Shown here in pieces: positions 12,908 to 25,010 of a stretch of 64,000 nucleotides of DNA. Position numbers and translations under genes: made by a program. The notes under the pieces are model-generated. The model saw nothing but the letters and a program-made list of their open reading frames with translations. It ran no database searches and was not told the origin of the DNA. Each line of letters starts with the position of its first letter. Within the stretch, counting starts at the first letter, position 1. Source of the DNA: Eumeta japonica (Eukaryota; Arthropoda; Insecta; Lepidoptera; Psychidae); the NCBI GenBank assembly GCA_005406025.1, contig BGZK01000147.1:614159-678158 (forward strand), read 5' to 3'.

Positions 12908-13173
12908 ACGTACCGCAGGGCTTCCTAACTGTGCGTCGCGACTCTGGGTAGTCGCGACATTGTCCCAGGGGCGTCGCATGTCGATGCGACCAAATCGAGT
13001 GAGCCACAGGGCACTTTAGGGAGCGCTGTGCGCATTGTGACAAACATCCCTAAGTTAGTACTAAAATTAGTAATATAAATATTTTTGAGGGCTGAGTTGA
13101 GAGGCGTTGTAAAAAAATGGTAAAGTTCCAAGGGCGTCACAGTAAAATAAGTTTGGGAAAGTCTGACGTACCG
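12908..13173. mobile_element. hAT-type MITE with perfect 8-bp target duplication
   Basis: The element spans 12916-13165 (250 bp). It begins CAGGGCTTCC and ends GGGAAAGTCTG, an imperfect inverted repeat of the CAGxGxTTCCCAAACT type used by hAT transposons, with GTCGCGAC-type motifs just inside the left end. On both sides lies ACGTACCG (12908-12915 and 13166-13173), a perfect 8-bp direct repeat, the diagnostic duplication size of hAT insertions. It has no transposase and must have moved with enzyme supplied by another copy. The intact duplication suggests a fairly recent insertion compared with its neighbours. Confidence 0.88.
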
Positions 13174-13389
13174 TACAGAACAACGTGCGAATCTTTGCCG
13201 CTGTGAAATCAGTCACAGAGAGCGTCGCATTGGCTTAAAATAGGAACGCAGGGGAGAAGAAGGTGGGGTCGGGGAGTGTTATACATGCGCATCGTATTGT
13301 CCGCAGGCAATTCAAAGTGTCAAAGTACCGTGTGCTAGCAATGGGATTTGAATTAAATAAAAATGTACGAAACCACTCGTATACTCAAT

Positions 13390-13712
13390 TTATTTCGAAA
13401 AAAATTGCTTGTCTGTAAAGTCGGTTTACAGACGATAATTTTACGTGATAACGTCATAAGAAAATATTGATGAAAAATTTCATACTATTATGAATTGAAT
13501 TTAATTTAATATCACTGAATTATCATTATTTTGTATTATCTAGTAATATTAATTATTTTGTAACATCATGAGAGATAGTGCCTCTTTGTTGCTAGTTCCG
13601 CGCTCTCGCTCGCACGCTCTGTTCAGGTGGAACGTGACAATGAGTCATGCTTTTTCGTGCGTGCAGTCGTCGTTCATCAATTTATAAGACGTTATCACGT
13701 GAAAATATTTAC
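13390..13712 (-). repeat. Interspersed repeat family B, copy 1
   Basis: The left part, with GTAAAGTCGGT and ACGTGATAACGTCATAAG, and the right part, with TTATAAGACGTTATCACGTG, are inverted relative to each other. In reverse orientation they match the ends of 39111-39620, including the ACGTCTTATAAATTG and GTAAAGTCGGT motifs. Between them is a CpG-rich piece with cgcgctctcgctcgcacgct. A non-autonomous DNA transposon is likely. I cannot name the family. Confidence 0.55.
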
Positions 13713-13959
13713 ACAATACAAAATTAAATCTACACCATGCAGTCGCAGGCGTTTTAATGCGATCTCCTTTTCATCCGTTTGTGCGCGCTTGCCGTCGCCA
13801 TCGGATAAAAGCCGATGACGACTGAACACGCCCGACATATGCCGAAGTTAACGTTAGGTACACATTCGTTCTACTGGCCCTAATGCATGTTTCCCAACAC
13901 TTGATATTTATGTTGCCAAATAATCTGGTAGACCCATTTTAATGTGAACATTTAATTAT

Positions 13960-14400
13960 ACATTTTATTTCACGATTAGAACCCGTGTACTCTAGTGATT
14001 TTCGGAACGTTTTCTGTCTCAATTGTCCGTCATTATTCAATATTTTTGTGGAACTCCCGGTTCATTCCGCACCACCACGACACCGGGCGTTTTCTCCGGC
14101 GGACGAAGTGGGCTGGGGGGGTTACGGCGACGTCTGCCGCGACTCCCACCATACCGTCCCGACAGTTCAGTTTTACATTCGGAACTTCCCGCAAGATAGA
14201 TTATGATATGACAAATAATCCTTGCCCTTTGTACGATGTCCGTTGCAATAGCGACAAGGCACTCGTTCAAAAACCCGCCTATGAAATCTAAAAAGAGGAT
14301 GGCGAGGAGGTTTTCGTCGCGATAAACTGCCGTGTCTCGCTTTCCGCTCTGTCACCCGCCCCGCTAGTGTATAAAACCCTTAAAGTCAGAGATAGCTAAC
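13960..14400. other. GC-rich block with a TATAAAA box-like motif
   Basis: A GC- and CpG-rich block that ends in a TATAAAA motif at 14371. Overlapping open frames (98 codons forward, 77 reverse) lack any domain. No initiator at the expected distance of about 30 bp is visible, so a promoter is only a possibility. Confidence 0.25.
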
Positions 14401-16190
14401 ATTTCAAATCTTCACAAAGGTCAGAAAAACACGGCCGTGCTGTTAGCGGACGTACTGTTCACTGCTTCCTTGAGACCCTTCAGAGAACGCTTATTGTAAT
14501 CCTACTGAAATGCTGTATAACGTGTATAACTTTTACGAATCTTTACGCCCCACGGGGAATAACGATATTAAGCTATTGTGATATAATATAATTAGATACT
14601 TGACTGCATCGCTAGGTGTTATTGGTTATGAAAAAAAAAATGGTAGAGGATGTATGTACCACATTCAAAAAATAAATATCCTAATCCTGTCTACAAGCGA
14701 TTCCGTGTCTAATCGTCAAAGTCCAATATCGATATGATCAATAGTTTTTAACTTACGTTTAGACAAAAAAAAACATGTTCGTTATATATTTGGTTTAAAA
14801 GAGTTTTGTTTCGAAACCATTTATACATTACTTTATACATTGAGACACAGCAAAGTCATGAGGTATATAACATTCGTTCGATGACATTATATGGTTATTC
14901 ACAAGTTCGCATATATTTATTGAGATAGATTAAAATGAATGTAGCTTAATTGTGTTCGATTAGAAAATGAAATGATAAAATAAGTATTTGTATTGTACAA
15001 TAAACGTGTAAGATGGATAACATTTTATTAAATAAGTTCCAAAACGATCCTTTTGGCGCTGTAATGTGCTATGAAAAAAATTAATATGAGCTAAACAATA
15101 GTTTTATTTGTGGGAACGGTGGGCTATTCTCGTGTTTTACGGTACATGTTCAAAGGATACATTCTGGGATATGATATCGACGACAAAAAATACGAAAACA
15201 GTTTTAGTAAAAATTATTTCAACAGTTTAAAAAGGCGTAAAGCAGAAATACGACAATCACATTAAAATATAAATAAATTTATGCATAGATAAAATATGAT
15301 GTATTGCACGCCTGCATATTGTATTGTAGTATTGCAGCGTGGGAGTACTCTACTCTCAATATGCCACTATGTGACTATTTTGCAACATTAAATCGTTCTT
15401 ATATTCCAAGTTAAATAATTGAAAAAGAAATGAAAACCGAACACATTAAATGATAAAGTCAGCGTATTTTTTATCCATTTGGTTTAGTATATATAAAAAA
15501 ATTAGGCAAAAAAATATAAGTACGGCTGTTCGTTGGTATGTGCACTTATTTATCTACACGTTTTAAAAATATATATATAAGCAACATATTGTTATAAATT
15601 CTTTTGAACAATTATTATTTGAATAACTTCTATTTATCCTAAGGATGAATCCTATTTCTTATCATGATTGAACTCATAATCGCTTTGAAGATATTAATGA
15701 AATTTAATGGATTTTTGGGATTTATTTCGTGAAAGTTATCACCGACTATTTTTCATCTCATTGTTTTATTCTCCGTTTCAATTTACGAATCAAAAATAGA
15801 ATTAAATTCCAAATGCACATTATAAGGCATTTTTGGATTATCCAATTTTTTTTGTTCCTTTTGAAGGATAGCTAATTCGAGAGAACAAAGTAAACTATGA
15901 ATTATTCATTTCATACGAAGACGGAAAAATTGTAATATAGCGCGTTATATGTAAAAGACGCATATATTAACGTGGTCATTACGACACAAACGCCAATCTG
16001 CTATTATTTACTAAGCGATAAATAATTAATAACTTATCTTTCAGATGAGAGATTTCAACATTTTCTATACAAAAACTTTGTTTTTGTGTCATTCTTAAAA
16101 GAAAAGTACGAGTGATGTAAATGACCACTAGGCAATCGCGAAGTGATAGTTGAAAATAATAATAACGGCATTGAAAATTATATTTAAAAA
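14401..16190. other. No gene; AT-rich
   Basis: Nothing supportable. Confidence 0.5.
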
Positions 16191-16199
16191 GACGAAAAT

Positions 16200-16400
16200 T
16201 AAATATCGACTAATACGAGAATAGGGCTCCGCGCCGCTCGCTCGGGCGGCGTGTGCGGTGCGGCGCTATTTGCCAGTCGATTCGGCCGCGCCTCACGTAC
16301 GAGCTTCCGCCGTTACAAGACACGCGTTCTGCGCCGATCAAAAACATTATGCCCCTACTGGGAGGGGAATTGCTGTTTATCGCGTCTTTTGTGACATCTT
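16200..16400. other. GC-rich block
   Basis: A sharply bounded GC-rich stretch (about 16225-16335) with dense CpG in very AT-rich DNA. There is no frame with a domain. Candidate regulatory island. Confidence 0.3.
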
Positions 16401-17620
16401 TAGTGCCCTAGTTGCTTCTTAACGTGTTTATTTTCCGTGTTGTAAACAGAAGTTATGCTATAAAACAAACGTGAAAAAAAAATATTTAAATACTTATTCC
16501 CTATAAAATGTGTAAAAGGATATAAATTGTAATTTTGAAATGAAAACTTCTTTAGCACCGTTACATTTTAAAGTGGGTGAAACGAAAAAGCGACACCAAA
16601 AACGGCAAACAATGTATATCTATAGGATTTAGTCTGCAATAGAAAGAGAATGCAGATGTACAACAGTGTTTTCTATTATCTTCGTCTCCTCTTTATGTGG
16701 TGCTCGGTAGCCTCAATTTCCTTATCTGTCAAGCGTTGTACATAAATATGTGTGCTTAAATGTGCTTGGGTATTGCCATTTAATGAAATCGAAAAACAAG
16801 GAGTATGAATAATAAATTTTAAAATAACTTTTAAATTTGGCACCGATATTAATAAATAAACCATATCCCATTCCTGATACTGAATTGGTTTCATTCTCTC
16901 GCAGTTTGGTTTTCTGAAGGTTTTACTTCTACCGCGTGTGCATATAGTCAATTATTTATTATTTTCAAAACATCTATTTGCTATGCTGTTAGTTGAGAGA
17001 TTAAATAGACAATCGAGATATGTCTACTTTTACTATTATAAAGATAACATGGCATTAAATAGTCCTTTGGATTCATAAGCTTTTAAATAAAATGATTGCG
17101 CACTACCTTGTTACCGTTATTCTCATTGAATTTCCGTAATACTCTTTTTTAATGAAACAATCAAAAAGTTGCGCGGTCATGGAGCTAGTTTCTAGAAAGT
17201 ACAAAGATCGTCGAAACAGCTTTCAGGTTTCATATTTAATGCGAAGTGTTTTAATGTTTGTTCGTGTAATGTTAGATCGACATAATTACCTAACACGACA
17301 TCATCCGACACCAACTGAACCTATAATTAGAAATTATGGTGCGCATATTTTGATTCGTGTGATCTTAGAAAGTACGTCGATTTAAAAACTACACATTAAA
17401 AACTCATTAAAAATGAAAGCAGTGGCAAAGTTCGTCTGCTTAGTACATCCCAGAATCCCTGATACCTAAACTACCTGTCGTTTCTGACGGCTTAGCCTCA
17501 TTCGTGAAATAGCGATTATTATCAAAGTAAAGCTCCAAAAACATTCCTTGAATCGATGAGCGAATTTTTTTTCGACTGTGAACCAAAAAATATCCCGCGA
17601 CAACAGCGATCAAACAAATA
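16401..17620. other. No gene; AT-rich
   Basis: The 91-codon minus frame at 16676-16951 and the 77-codon plus frame at 17152-17385 match no family that I recognise and lack convincing exon borders. Confidence 0.4.
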
Positions 17621-17629
17621 TACGTTCGC

Positions 17630-18000
17630 GTTTATCACATTAGAGCACACGGAAACAAACACAAAACACGAGCATTAACGAAAGTGCCGCTCGCAGACGT
17701 ATCACGCGCGAGTCGACGCCGTTTATCCCATTAGATGCGTCCGGGGGCGCCGAGGCGGGCGCAGCACCGCCCGCGAAAGCGAAACCCACTCCTGGGAGGA
17801 TTATAATGCAGGTCCTTTATTTTCTTTCTCTTAACAAACGGACTCACGGCTCGCCGGGCCGTAACGGTACCCGGCTCGCTGCGGTATATTTTCTGTTTGG
17901 ATTAAAATTTGTACGTTTGTTCGCGCCGGCTCGTCGATTATGATTGGCCGTGAGCGACGATAATGCACGACATGTTTCGGGCTTAAGACGCCGTGTGCTC
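17630..18000. other. GC-rich block
   Basis: A CpG-dense region, richest at 17690-17790 and 17845-17940, in AT-rich flanks. No gene is visible. It looks like the other islands of the window and may be conserved non-coding sequence. Confidence 0.3.
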
Positions 18001-18302
18001 TTTCAGATTAATCACTAACTTATTTAATTGCTCAATTTGAGTTAAAAAAGAAATATTAACTATATTTTCACTAACTTAGGTCGTCCTACAAGTTAAAAAT
18101 CGTTTTCTTGGAGAAAATCCATGTTTTATAGAGAAATGTAACCGAAAAAAAACCTTTTCGAAATTCAAATTTTCTTTGACCTTTTATAAATTCAATAACT
18201 TAAAAGACAAAAAGAAGGCTATTAGGTTAGTTCTACAACGCTTATCGAATGTTACAAAAAAAATGATATTTTGATGATGGTTGTCAAGATTATAAGTTGC
18301 AT

Positions 18303-19235
18303 TTTTAGGGCTCCGTAGCCAAAATTGCAAAAACGGTACCCTTATAGTTTTGACATGTTCGTCCGCCCGTCACAGGCATCTTACTCAAACACTACAAGAT
18401 GTATATCAAAGAAATTAGTAAGTGTCTTAAGTAAGCCACTACTTAGTTTAGTAATTAAATAATAAAATTATATATTTTTGGGTTTTATTCCATGCATAAA
18501 ATAGAAGCTGAAAAAATTTTTATTCGATAAATGTAAGCACATATTTCGTCATTCTTTTTTAAAAACTCTAAGGTCAAAGTAACTTATTTTCAAGATAATC
18601 GGATATGACGTTTTTGAGACATTGTCGAAAAAGTTCGCTTCTCAACAAAAGAACGTAAACGCCATGAAGATACGCTTTTTTGCTGGTGAACTTTATCAAA
18701 TTGCATTTTTACATTTTGAGATTATAGTAAGTGTTTTAATTGTGTTTTGACGCACTTAAAATTGAATACATAATCATGTATTACGGTTAATACATTAAAA
18801 TAGTAATTTGTTTTTCTCCACTTTTTTCTCGTCTGTCCCTTTCTCTTAGTGCGGATATTATTGTAGGATAAGTCTTTAAAAATATTGCAATTGTAGTGAC
18901 TTTTTTCTATACAGCTCTCCGTTTGCGCAATATTCTACTTTAAAGTGGTAATTTTTGTTAGAGATAAGTGTTCTCCCTTTCCTAGATTAAAAAATCTGAA
19001 AAAAAGTGATGGTAGTATATGTCACGTTTATGTCGGCGCTGTTAGTTCATCGGTGATAGTCGACATTACTACTTGTTTATCTGTTTATTGGTGACCAAAG
19101 TGCTTATACTCTACTCTATACGGATAAATATGAAAAAAATGTACCAAAGCAATTTTTTGCATCTGTGGTCCATTTCTTTGTATTAAAGGCTACGGGACCT
19201 AATACAGCATGGTCGGACATGCTGTTGACCGGTTT
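18303..19235 (-). repeat. Interspersed repeat family C, copy 1 (reverse)
   Basis: In reverse orientation this matches the repeats at 25011-25780 and 36399-37135. Shared landmarks are the ggaaccctat/ggacctaa block with GCATGGTCGGACATGC at the 19.2-kb end, a middle block (tctcaacaaaagaacgtaaacgccatgaagatacgc, here 18640-18675), a block with agccactacttagttt (18434-18449) and the cgtccgtccg-like block with gggctccgtagcc at the 18.3-kb end. It is longer than the other copies and has probably gained insertions. It is non-coding. Confidence 0.7.
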
Positions 19236-19559
19236 TTTAATAATAATTTTTATATACTTAAGCTTATAGCACTTCTTAATATCGTACCATACGAATAGGT
19301 TAAGCTGTATGCGAGAAAATAGACATTTTCTAAAATTTAGTCAAAAAATAAATAGACATTTCAAACGACGCCTACGGAAATGATCATATATTTTTCTGGA
19401 GCGAAATCACCAATATTATTGTCGCATGCTCGGCCGTAAATTTGTCCTTTACGTAGTTTCAGATATCGACTCGCGAACACATACACGAATATATGCGTAT
19501 ATTAAAGCAAAATTCCAATATAATACGAAATAGAAATAGATATTTTACGACTATAATGA

Positions 19560-19745
19560 CCCGAATATGCAAAAGGCAGAGGGCGCGCCCGTCGCTTCGG
19601 CCACTGCAGCGCAGTTCGTCGACCGCTTCACGTCTTATTTATTTCTATATCTTTCCGTCCGTTTCGGACGGGGCGCGCAGTCCATTTCGGGCGAGGGTCG
19701 AAATCTTATTTTACTTTCCCTTTCAAAGGTTTTTCGTCCGAAACC
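19560..19745. other. GC-rich block
   Basis: A CpG-rich stretch with overlapping open frames in two phases, which indicates composition rather than coding. Candidate regulatory sequence. Confidence 0.25.
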
Positions 19746-19801
19746 CTGAAATTATTTGCATAGCACGTAAAAATATTGTAGTTTATATATTAGTCGGGTA
19801 G

Positions 19802-21120
19802 TACTTTATCGTTTTTTTTTTGTACTTTTTCGGACAAGGACAGGACGGACAGGACAATTTACTATTCTGCGTAAGTGTGAGGCACGTTTACGCATGGGGG
19901 AGCTCCGTGCCATTTCTCTTATTTAATATTGATTAGAAACTTTTGAAAGCTCAAATTTACTGGAGTAATTGACACTCTAGTCGCTTTCTACATTTAACGG
20001 CTTTGAAGAATGGCTTTAAATAATCAAATGACTTATTTCGTGTTTGAGAGCGCGCACACAACGGATACATATATACAGTCATCATCGATCAGGACCGAAA
20101 TAGGCTTGTATATATATATTTTCATTTGTATTCAATAAATTTGATTATACACGTCACTTGTAATTCTCCTACTCTATTTTGTTGTAAAAAAAATCAATCG
20201 GGTAACGAAATTTTAACAATTTTTTATTAACGATAAATTTTTTCTATTAATAAAGTCAATTCATTTCAGTGATAACGACGGTGGCAGTGAAGCTTCAGAA
20301 TTAATCTTGATTCATATTGGACGTGTTGTACTTTTATTACAAAACAAGTTGATTCACAAATACACTACTGTAAATACCTCATAGCCTTGTAAATTCCATT
20401 ATCTTCTCATTAAGCGACTGTCGAGTACATTCTTTGGCACAATCATTTATATACATTTAATGTACAATTTTAATATAAATAATAACAAAGAGACAAATAA
20501 CTTTTATTTTATATTAGTTTCACAACAGCAAGGTGTTACAATAGCTGTCAACAACTGAATGCTGTTGGTTTTAACCTGGAACTTTTACAAATTGTCCTCT
20601 ATGTTATTATTTTAATTAATCTTTAGAATTTATGGCGGTATAGTAAAGTATAACATCATAATGTATATCATTCAATGTATCTCCAGTTAAATAGACCGTT
20701 ATAAATATTGTTCACATTTTCCATGTCAGTTCTTAATTAACCGTGTTTTTTTATGTTCACTGTTTCCATGATATTTTTTCTACACCATTTTTTTTTCAAT
20801 ATGTAAAATAGTTGCTAAATATATGAAAGTATGATGATATTTGCTATTAACATCTATTTTTTAACAGTTTTTGAGTTACAATAATATTTAGTAAAAAGTT
20901 TTGTTTTACGTAAAAAAATTCATATTTAGTTTTACACAAAAATTATCTTTTATTTTAATGTATGGTACCCGCTATGGTTTAGTTTATTAAAAACAATACT
21001 ATTTTTCGTTTAAAAACAACGCTGTTTCTATATATTACGATCATGAATCAAAACAATCCGCACCAATATATATTGACACTTCGTGACACAGTGACAATCC
21101 GTATAACCTGTACCGACACG
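19802..21120. other. No gene; AT-rich
   Basis: Nothing supportable. Confidence 0.5.
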
Positions 21121-21129
21121 GGTCGATCA

Positions 21130-22283
21130 CTTGCACTTCTAGAGTCTTATTTAAGAGGTAGAATTCAAGTTCTTGTACCATTTCTATCCCTAGTTTACAT
21201 TAATGATGTACAACATCTTGTTAAAGATGGGCATGGGATTGTACTGTTTGCTGATGATACTTCTTTGCTTTTAAAGATTAATGGGCAAGAACCAGCCTTT
21301 GACGAAGTAAACAGTCCCATCGCTGAAATAGTTGAGTGGTTTAATATTAATGATCTTCTTCTCAATGAGAGGAAGACAAAACTTGTTAAATTTTCCTTGA
21401 CTAGTGCTAAAATAATCGATGTGAACATTACGATCAAAAGCAAGGTACTGGATATTGTAGACCTTGATCTCACTTTAGATGCTAAATTGCGTTGGAACCT
21501 TCATATTACGAGATTAGCGTAAAGGCGTAGTTCTGCAGCATTTGCAGTAGTAGAATTCGGTGAAAGCTTCGCGAGACTAGTTTATTTGTTTTCTTCGTAG
21601 TCTCATGACCTGTGAAATTTTGTTATGAAATCACACAGCCGATATTAACACAATTTTCGTGCTGCAGAACTAAGATATATGTGCTGTCTGTGATTTGAGA
21701 CCAATGGCATCTCCTAGTGAAAAATTTAAGGAAATTAATACCTTAACTTTAGAATCACACTACATATATGAAAACCTGATATATGTCAAGAAAAAAATGG
21801 AATCGTTCCAAAAAATGAGCGAGATCCGTAATATTAACACTAGATAAAAGAACGATCATAAAACCCATCTAAGCAAAGTTAGTAAATCATTTAAGGGGCA
21901 ATGTGTTGCATTTTTTATAGTAAGATCCCAGCTGAAATTCAAAACTTGTAATTTTAGGAATTTAAACTTTTCATTAAACAGAAATTATATGGAAATGGTT
22001 ATTATACTGTGTCTGAATAACTTATAAAAATAATCCATGGGATTGAACTGTTCGGCTATCAGGTTGCTTCGCGTTATTCTAAGCTTTGTACTAAATTATT
22101 AATTGCTTAATAATTTGTATCGATGAGTAGAAAAGAGTAACCCTTGAATTTCTTGCTAATTCTACTCAAAATAAATTAGCATTTGGAATAGCTGGTATTG
22201 TTAATGTCGAAAACAATAGTTTATGATGCATTTCATGTGAAATTCTATTACCTACGAAATAAAGTTATTTTTGATTTGATGTC
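21130..22283 (+). pseudogene. Jockey-like LINE remnant (reverse transcriptase to 3' end)
   Basis: The frame open to 21522 reads VYINDVQHLVKDGHGIVLFADDTS (written here only as its landmarks VYIND, HGIVLF and FADDTS), then NNLLLN-like INDLLLNERKTK and LDAKLRWNLHI. This is the palm and thumb of a non-LTR reverse transcriptase, with the catalytic FADD at 21247-21258. A deletion has removed the region between the GR-Q and VYIND motifs, including the usual PQGS block. After the stop at 21520 the match continues in shifted frames (RSSAAFAV, then EKFKEINTLT, HYIYENLIYV, KVSKSFKGQ) to about 22010. A terminal tail with repeated ttgatttga follows at about 22265-22283, as in jockey-clade LINEs. It is a 5'-truncated, internally deleted and dead copy. 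Sister fragments lie at 47285 and 49655. Confidence 0.85.
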
Positions 22284-22504
22284 ATATTTGTGACCCACTT
22301 TGCAATATTTGTATTGTATAAAATTACCCCAATCTAGGTTACTGGACACTTTTGCCGTCACCAGTTAAAACAACAATGACTTAAATTTTATGAAATATTT
22401 TATCCATTGACCTTAAGGTCATCTTTTTTTTTAACTATTAGGGTGACTATAAGTTTCGAATGAAAAGAGTTGTTTGTCAACTCGTAAATAACTCGATGAT
22501 CCTT

Positions 22505-22705
22505 CCAGATGGTTGAGTGGATGTAGCTTAGCGTCTGAGAACGTTAAAATCAGCAGAAACACCAAGCTCGATCTTGACAATAGACGAATCGACCAATGAG
22601 TTCTTGACTTCAGTCAAATTGAATCACGCACTCGGCGCCTCGGAAAGCATTTAAACCGTTGGTCACGGACGTTGCTATCGTATCGATGATAACGGTTGTT
22701 AGCAG
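22505..22705 (+). repeat. Interspersed repeat family A, copy 2
   Basis: This contains cgaatcgaccaatgagtt, then a ggcgcctcggaaagcattt block, then ttggtcacggacgttgc and gatgataacggttgtta. In reverse orientation the second half matches 42005-42125 (gtgataacaatcgttggg, ttgacttggtac). A weaker copy lies at about 4.6 kb. It looks like an old short interspersed element, and I recall similar sequence in other moths. Confidence 0.4.
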
Positions 22706-22709
22706 CGCC

Positions 22710-23900
22710 CGATCAGCGTTGAACCAATTTGCATCGGTTTAAGTCTAGACGTTTAAATATAAAATAAAAAAGTTTGCGATAGGGTATTCTTCTGTATTTA
22801 TCATTAAGTATGGTATTGTAAGTCTGACTCAACAAAACGGCGACTTAACTAAATCGAATAAACTTGTGTCTGTTAAATGTTAAATCCGTTCATTTGACGT
22901 GGACTATCTACAGATTATTCGAACGTGTACAAAGTCGAGTTGTAGAATCAGTCTCACGAAAAGATCATCTTAAGCACACCGACATCTGGACGTAAGCTTT
23001 ATGGTCCGGCGCTAAATGGCGCTATGAAATGGCGATTCGAGACGCACAATTTGAGTTTATACCTCGTGAGCTGTTAGCTTAAGAATGACTTCACGATGTA
23101 TTGTCGCTTCCTGCGCTATTCTATGCTCGCATAAGCGAAACATTGTTAAGCGATTGTGTGATATATGCATTTATGTTGTGGATATCGACTTCAATTTTGT
23201 GTTGATGTTTTTTAATATTTTGGGAAATGAAAAATGTGCATTTTTTTTATGTTTACCAGTCTACATTTTTTATTCAATTCTGTGCATCATCTATTGATTT
23301 GGGGGTATAGTTTTTTCGTATTTTATTTTGTATTCACACCGTTTCACTTTCTATTTTTTTTTAATGTCATCTATTTAATGGTATCAAAACTAGCTAGTTA
23401 CAAACAGCACAATCAGAGATTTTACTGTAACTTTTTACTTATAAAAACGAAAAAAATTTTTCCCCGATCTTATATTTATGTATATAAATTTATTGTAATA
23501 TTACAAACGTGTACAAGTAATTGTTAACTGAACGTTGCCACAAACGAAATTCGAAATGGAGACTAAGATAAAAATAAAAAGCTACCAACTTTATAGAGCA
23601 TCGATGAATAAGTGGCCCGAAATCATTTTTTGGAATGTTACATAACTTTCAATTTTACTTAGAACCTATTAAGTTTCAAAAAGTTGCTTAATTAGGCTAT
23701 CATCTCAGATACTGAAAAAAATTCAATTAAAGTAAGTTTGCGAATTTTTCTATTCATGATATCTAAAGCTGAAAATCAAGTTACATAATTGTGTAATTAG
23801 ATCGTACAAATTTGTGTAGGACACAAAAAAGAACCCAAATTGGTAAATATTTTGCAATTATGATTGTGAAACCCTTTTGCTTGTTTTTTGTTCTACGCCT
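22710..23900. other. No gene; AT-rich
   Basis: The two overlapping phenylalanine-rich frames at 23085-23527 reflect T-runs. Nothing else is supportable. Confidence 0.45.
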
Positions 23901-23921
23901 ATGCGAAACCTTAAACCGTAG

Positions 23922-24158
23922 TTGAATCGGTCCATATTAAAAGCATCCAAATCCATCACAAAAAGTTTCGAGAAAATCGCAAATTATCTTTTTCCCCAAA
24001 ATTTACCATTTGAGTTTTGTCCATTTATATTTATATTTTATAAATGGATAGTAAAATGGGTGAAGCTCAAATGGTGAATTTTTGGGAAAAAGGTATTTTG
24101 CGATTTTCTCGAAACAATGTGTTCTGGACTTGGATCCTTTTAACATGGACCGTTTCAA
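23922..24158. repeat. Snapback (foldback) element, 237 bp
   Basis: The left arm 23922-24018 and right arm 24062-24158 are imperfect reverse complements over almost their whole length. They share agtttcgagaaaatcgcaaa / ttttgcgattttctcgaaac and accatttgag / ctcaaatggt. Even the roughly 40-bp loop pairs partly (ccatttata / taaatgg). This is the form of a foldback MITE or of a very long RNA hairpin. No terminal duplication was recognised. Confidence 0.75.
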
Positions 24159-24347
24159 TCGTATTATTATACCCAGTCCATATGTAGATAAATTTATTTC
24201 TTCGTTGATTTGGTTTTGACTTTTCTTTTAGTAATAGCTTGATTTCAATTTTTCTATAAAATGTGTGGTGAGAATGTAAATCAAAAATTACGACTAATAG
24301 GTATTGAATATGAAAACGTATTAAAAAAATGAATTTAATTTATTAAG

Positions 24348-24400
24348 TTCATTTTTTTTGCATACTTTCTTACTTTAGTGAGAAAGTATGCAAAAAATGA
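24348..24400. repeat. Perfect hairpin, about 20-bp stem
   Basis: GCATACTTTCT (24360-24370) and AGAAAGTATGC (24381-24391) are perfect reverse complements around a 10-base loop. T- and A-runs extend the stem to about 20 bp. Its nature is unknown; it may be a remnant of a small palindromic element. Confidence 0.7.
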
Positions 24401-25010
24401 AACCACTGAAATCTGATGAATTAAACATCGATATAAGAATATTAAAAAGAAAACGATTCTGAGAACTTGTATTTATATCATAAACTTAAACCAAAATGAT
24501 GATACCTACACGCCGTGAGTTATGTAGGAATTATTAGTTTACGATTTCATCCGGTAGAGTTTCTTATGCAAGGTCTCATAGAGTTGTTTACCAAAATAAA
24601 GTCTACGAAAACATAACATTAATGCAGTAAAAAAAAAAAACATACATTGCATGCACAGAAGTATGCTGTTGTGCGATGAGGGTGCAACTTTTTATTCGCA
24701 TTTAATGGAAGGAGGGAGATGTGTCCAGACTGTAGTTGGTATTGAAAAACAACAGAAACGACAGCCGGATATTTGACATGTATAATATTTTTCTCGTTTA
24801 TGGGAATGATGTAAATATGTGCACTATCTGAAAATTATTAGTGCGTGTAATTTTATTTGTGATTGAAGTAAGTCTTTTGTTTGGTTTTACGGTTTGGTTT
24901 ATTTCATAGTAATATGATAGAAAATTAAAAATCAATAAATTAATTTAAAATCCAATATTATAGACCGAGACTAGGATCACAAATGAAAGAGAGATCATTC
25001 GATATAAAAA

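Noticed and set aside
13985..14291. Two overlapping plus frames of 73 and 98 codons
   Set aside because: Overlap in different phases in GC-rich DNA, with no domain; composition effect.
14371..14377. TATAAAA as a core promoter
   Set aside because: No initiator at about 30 bp and no gene follows.
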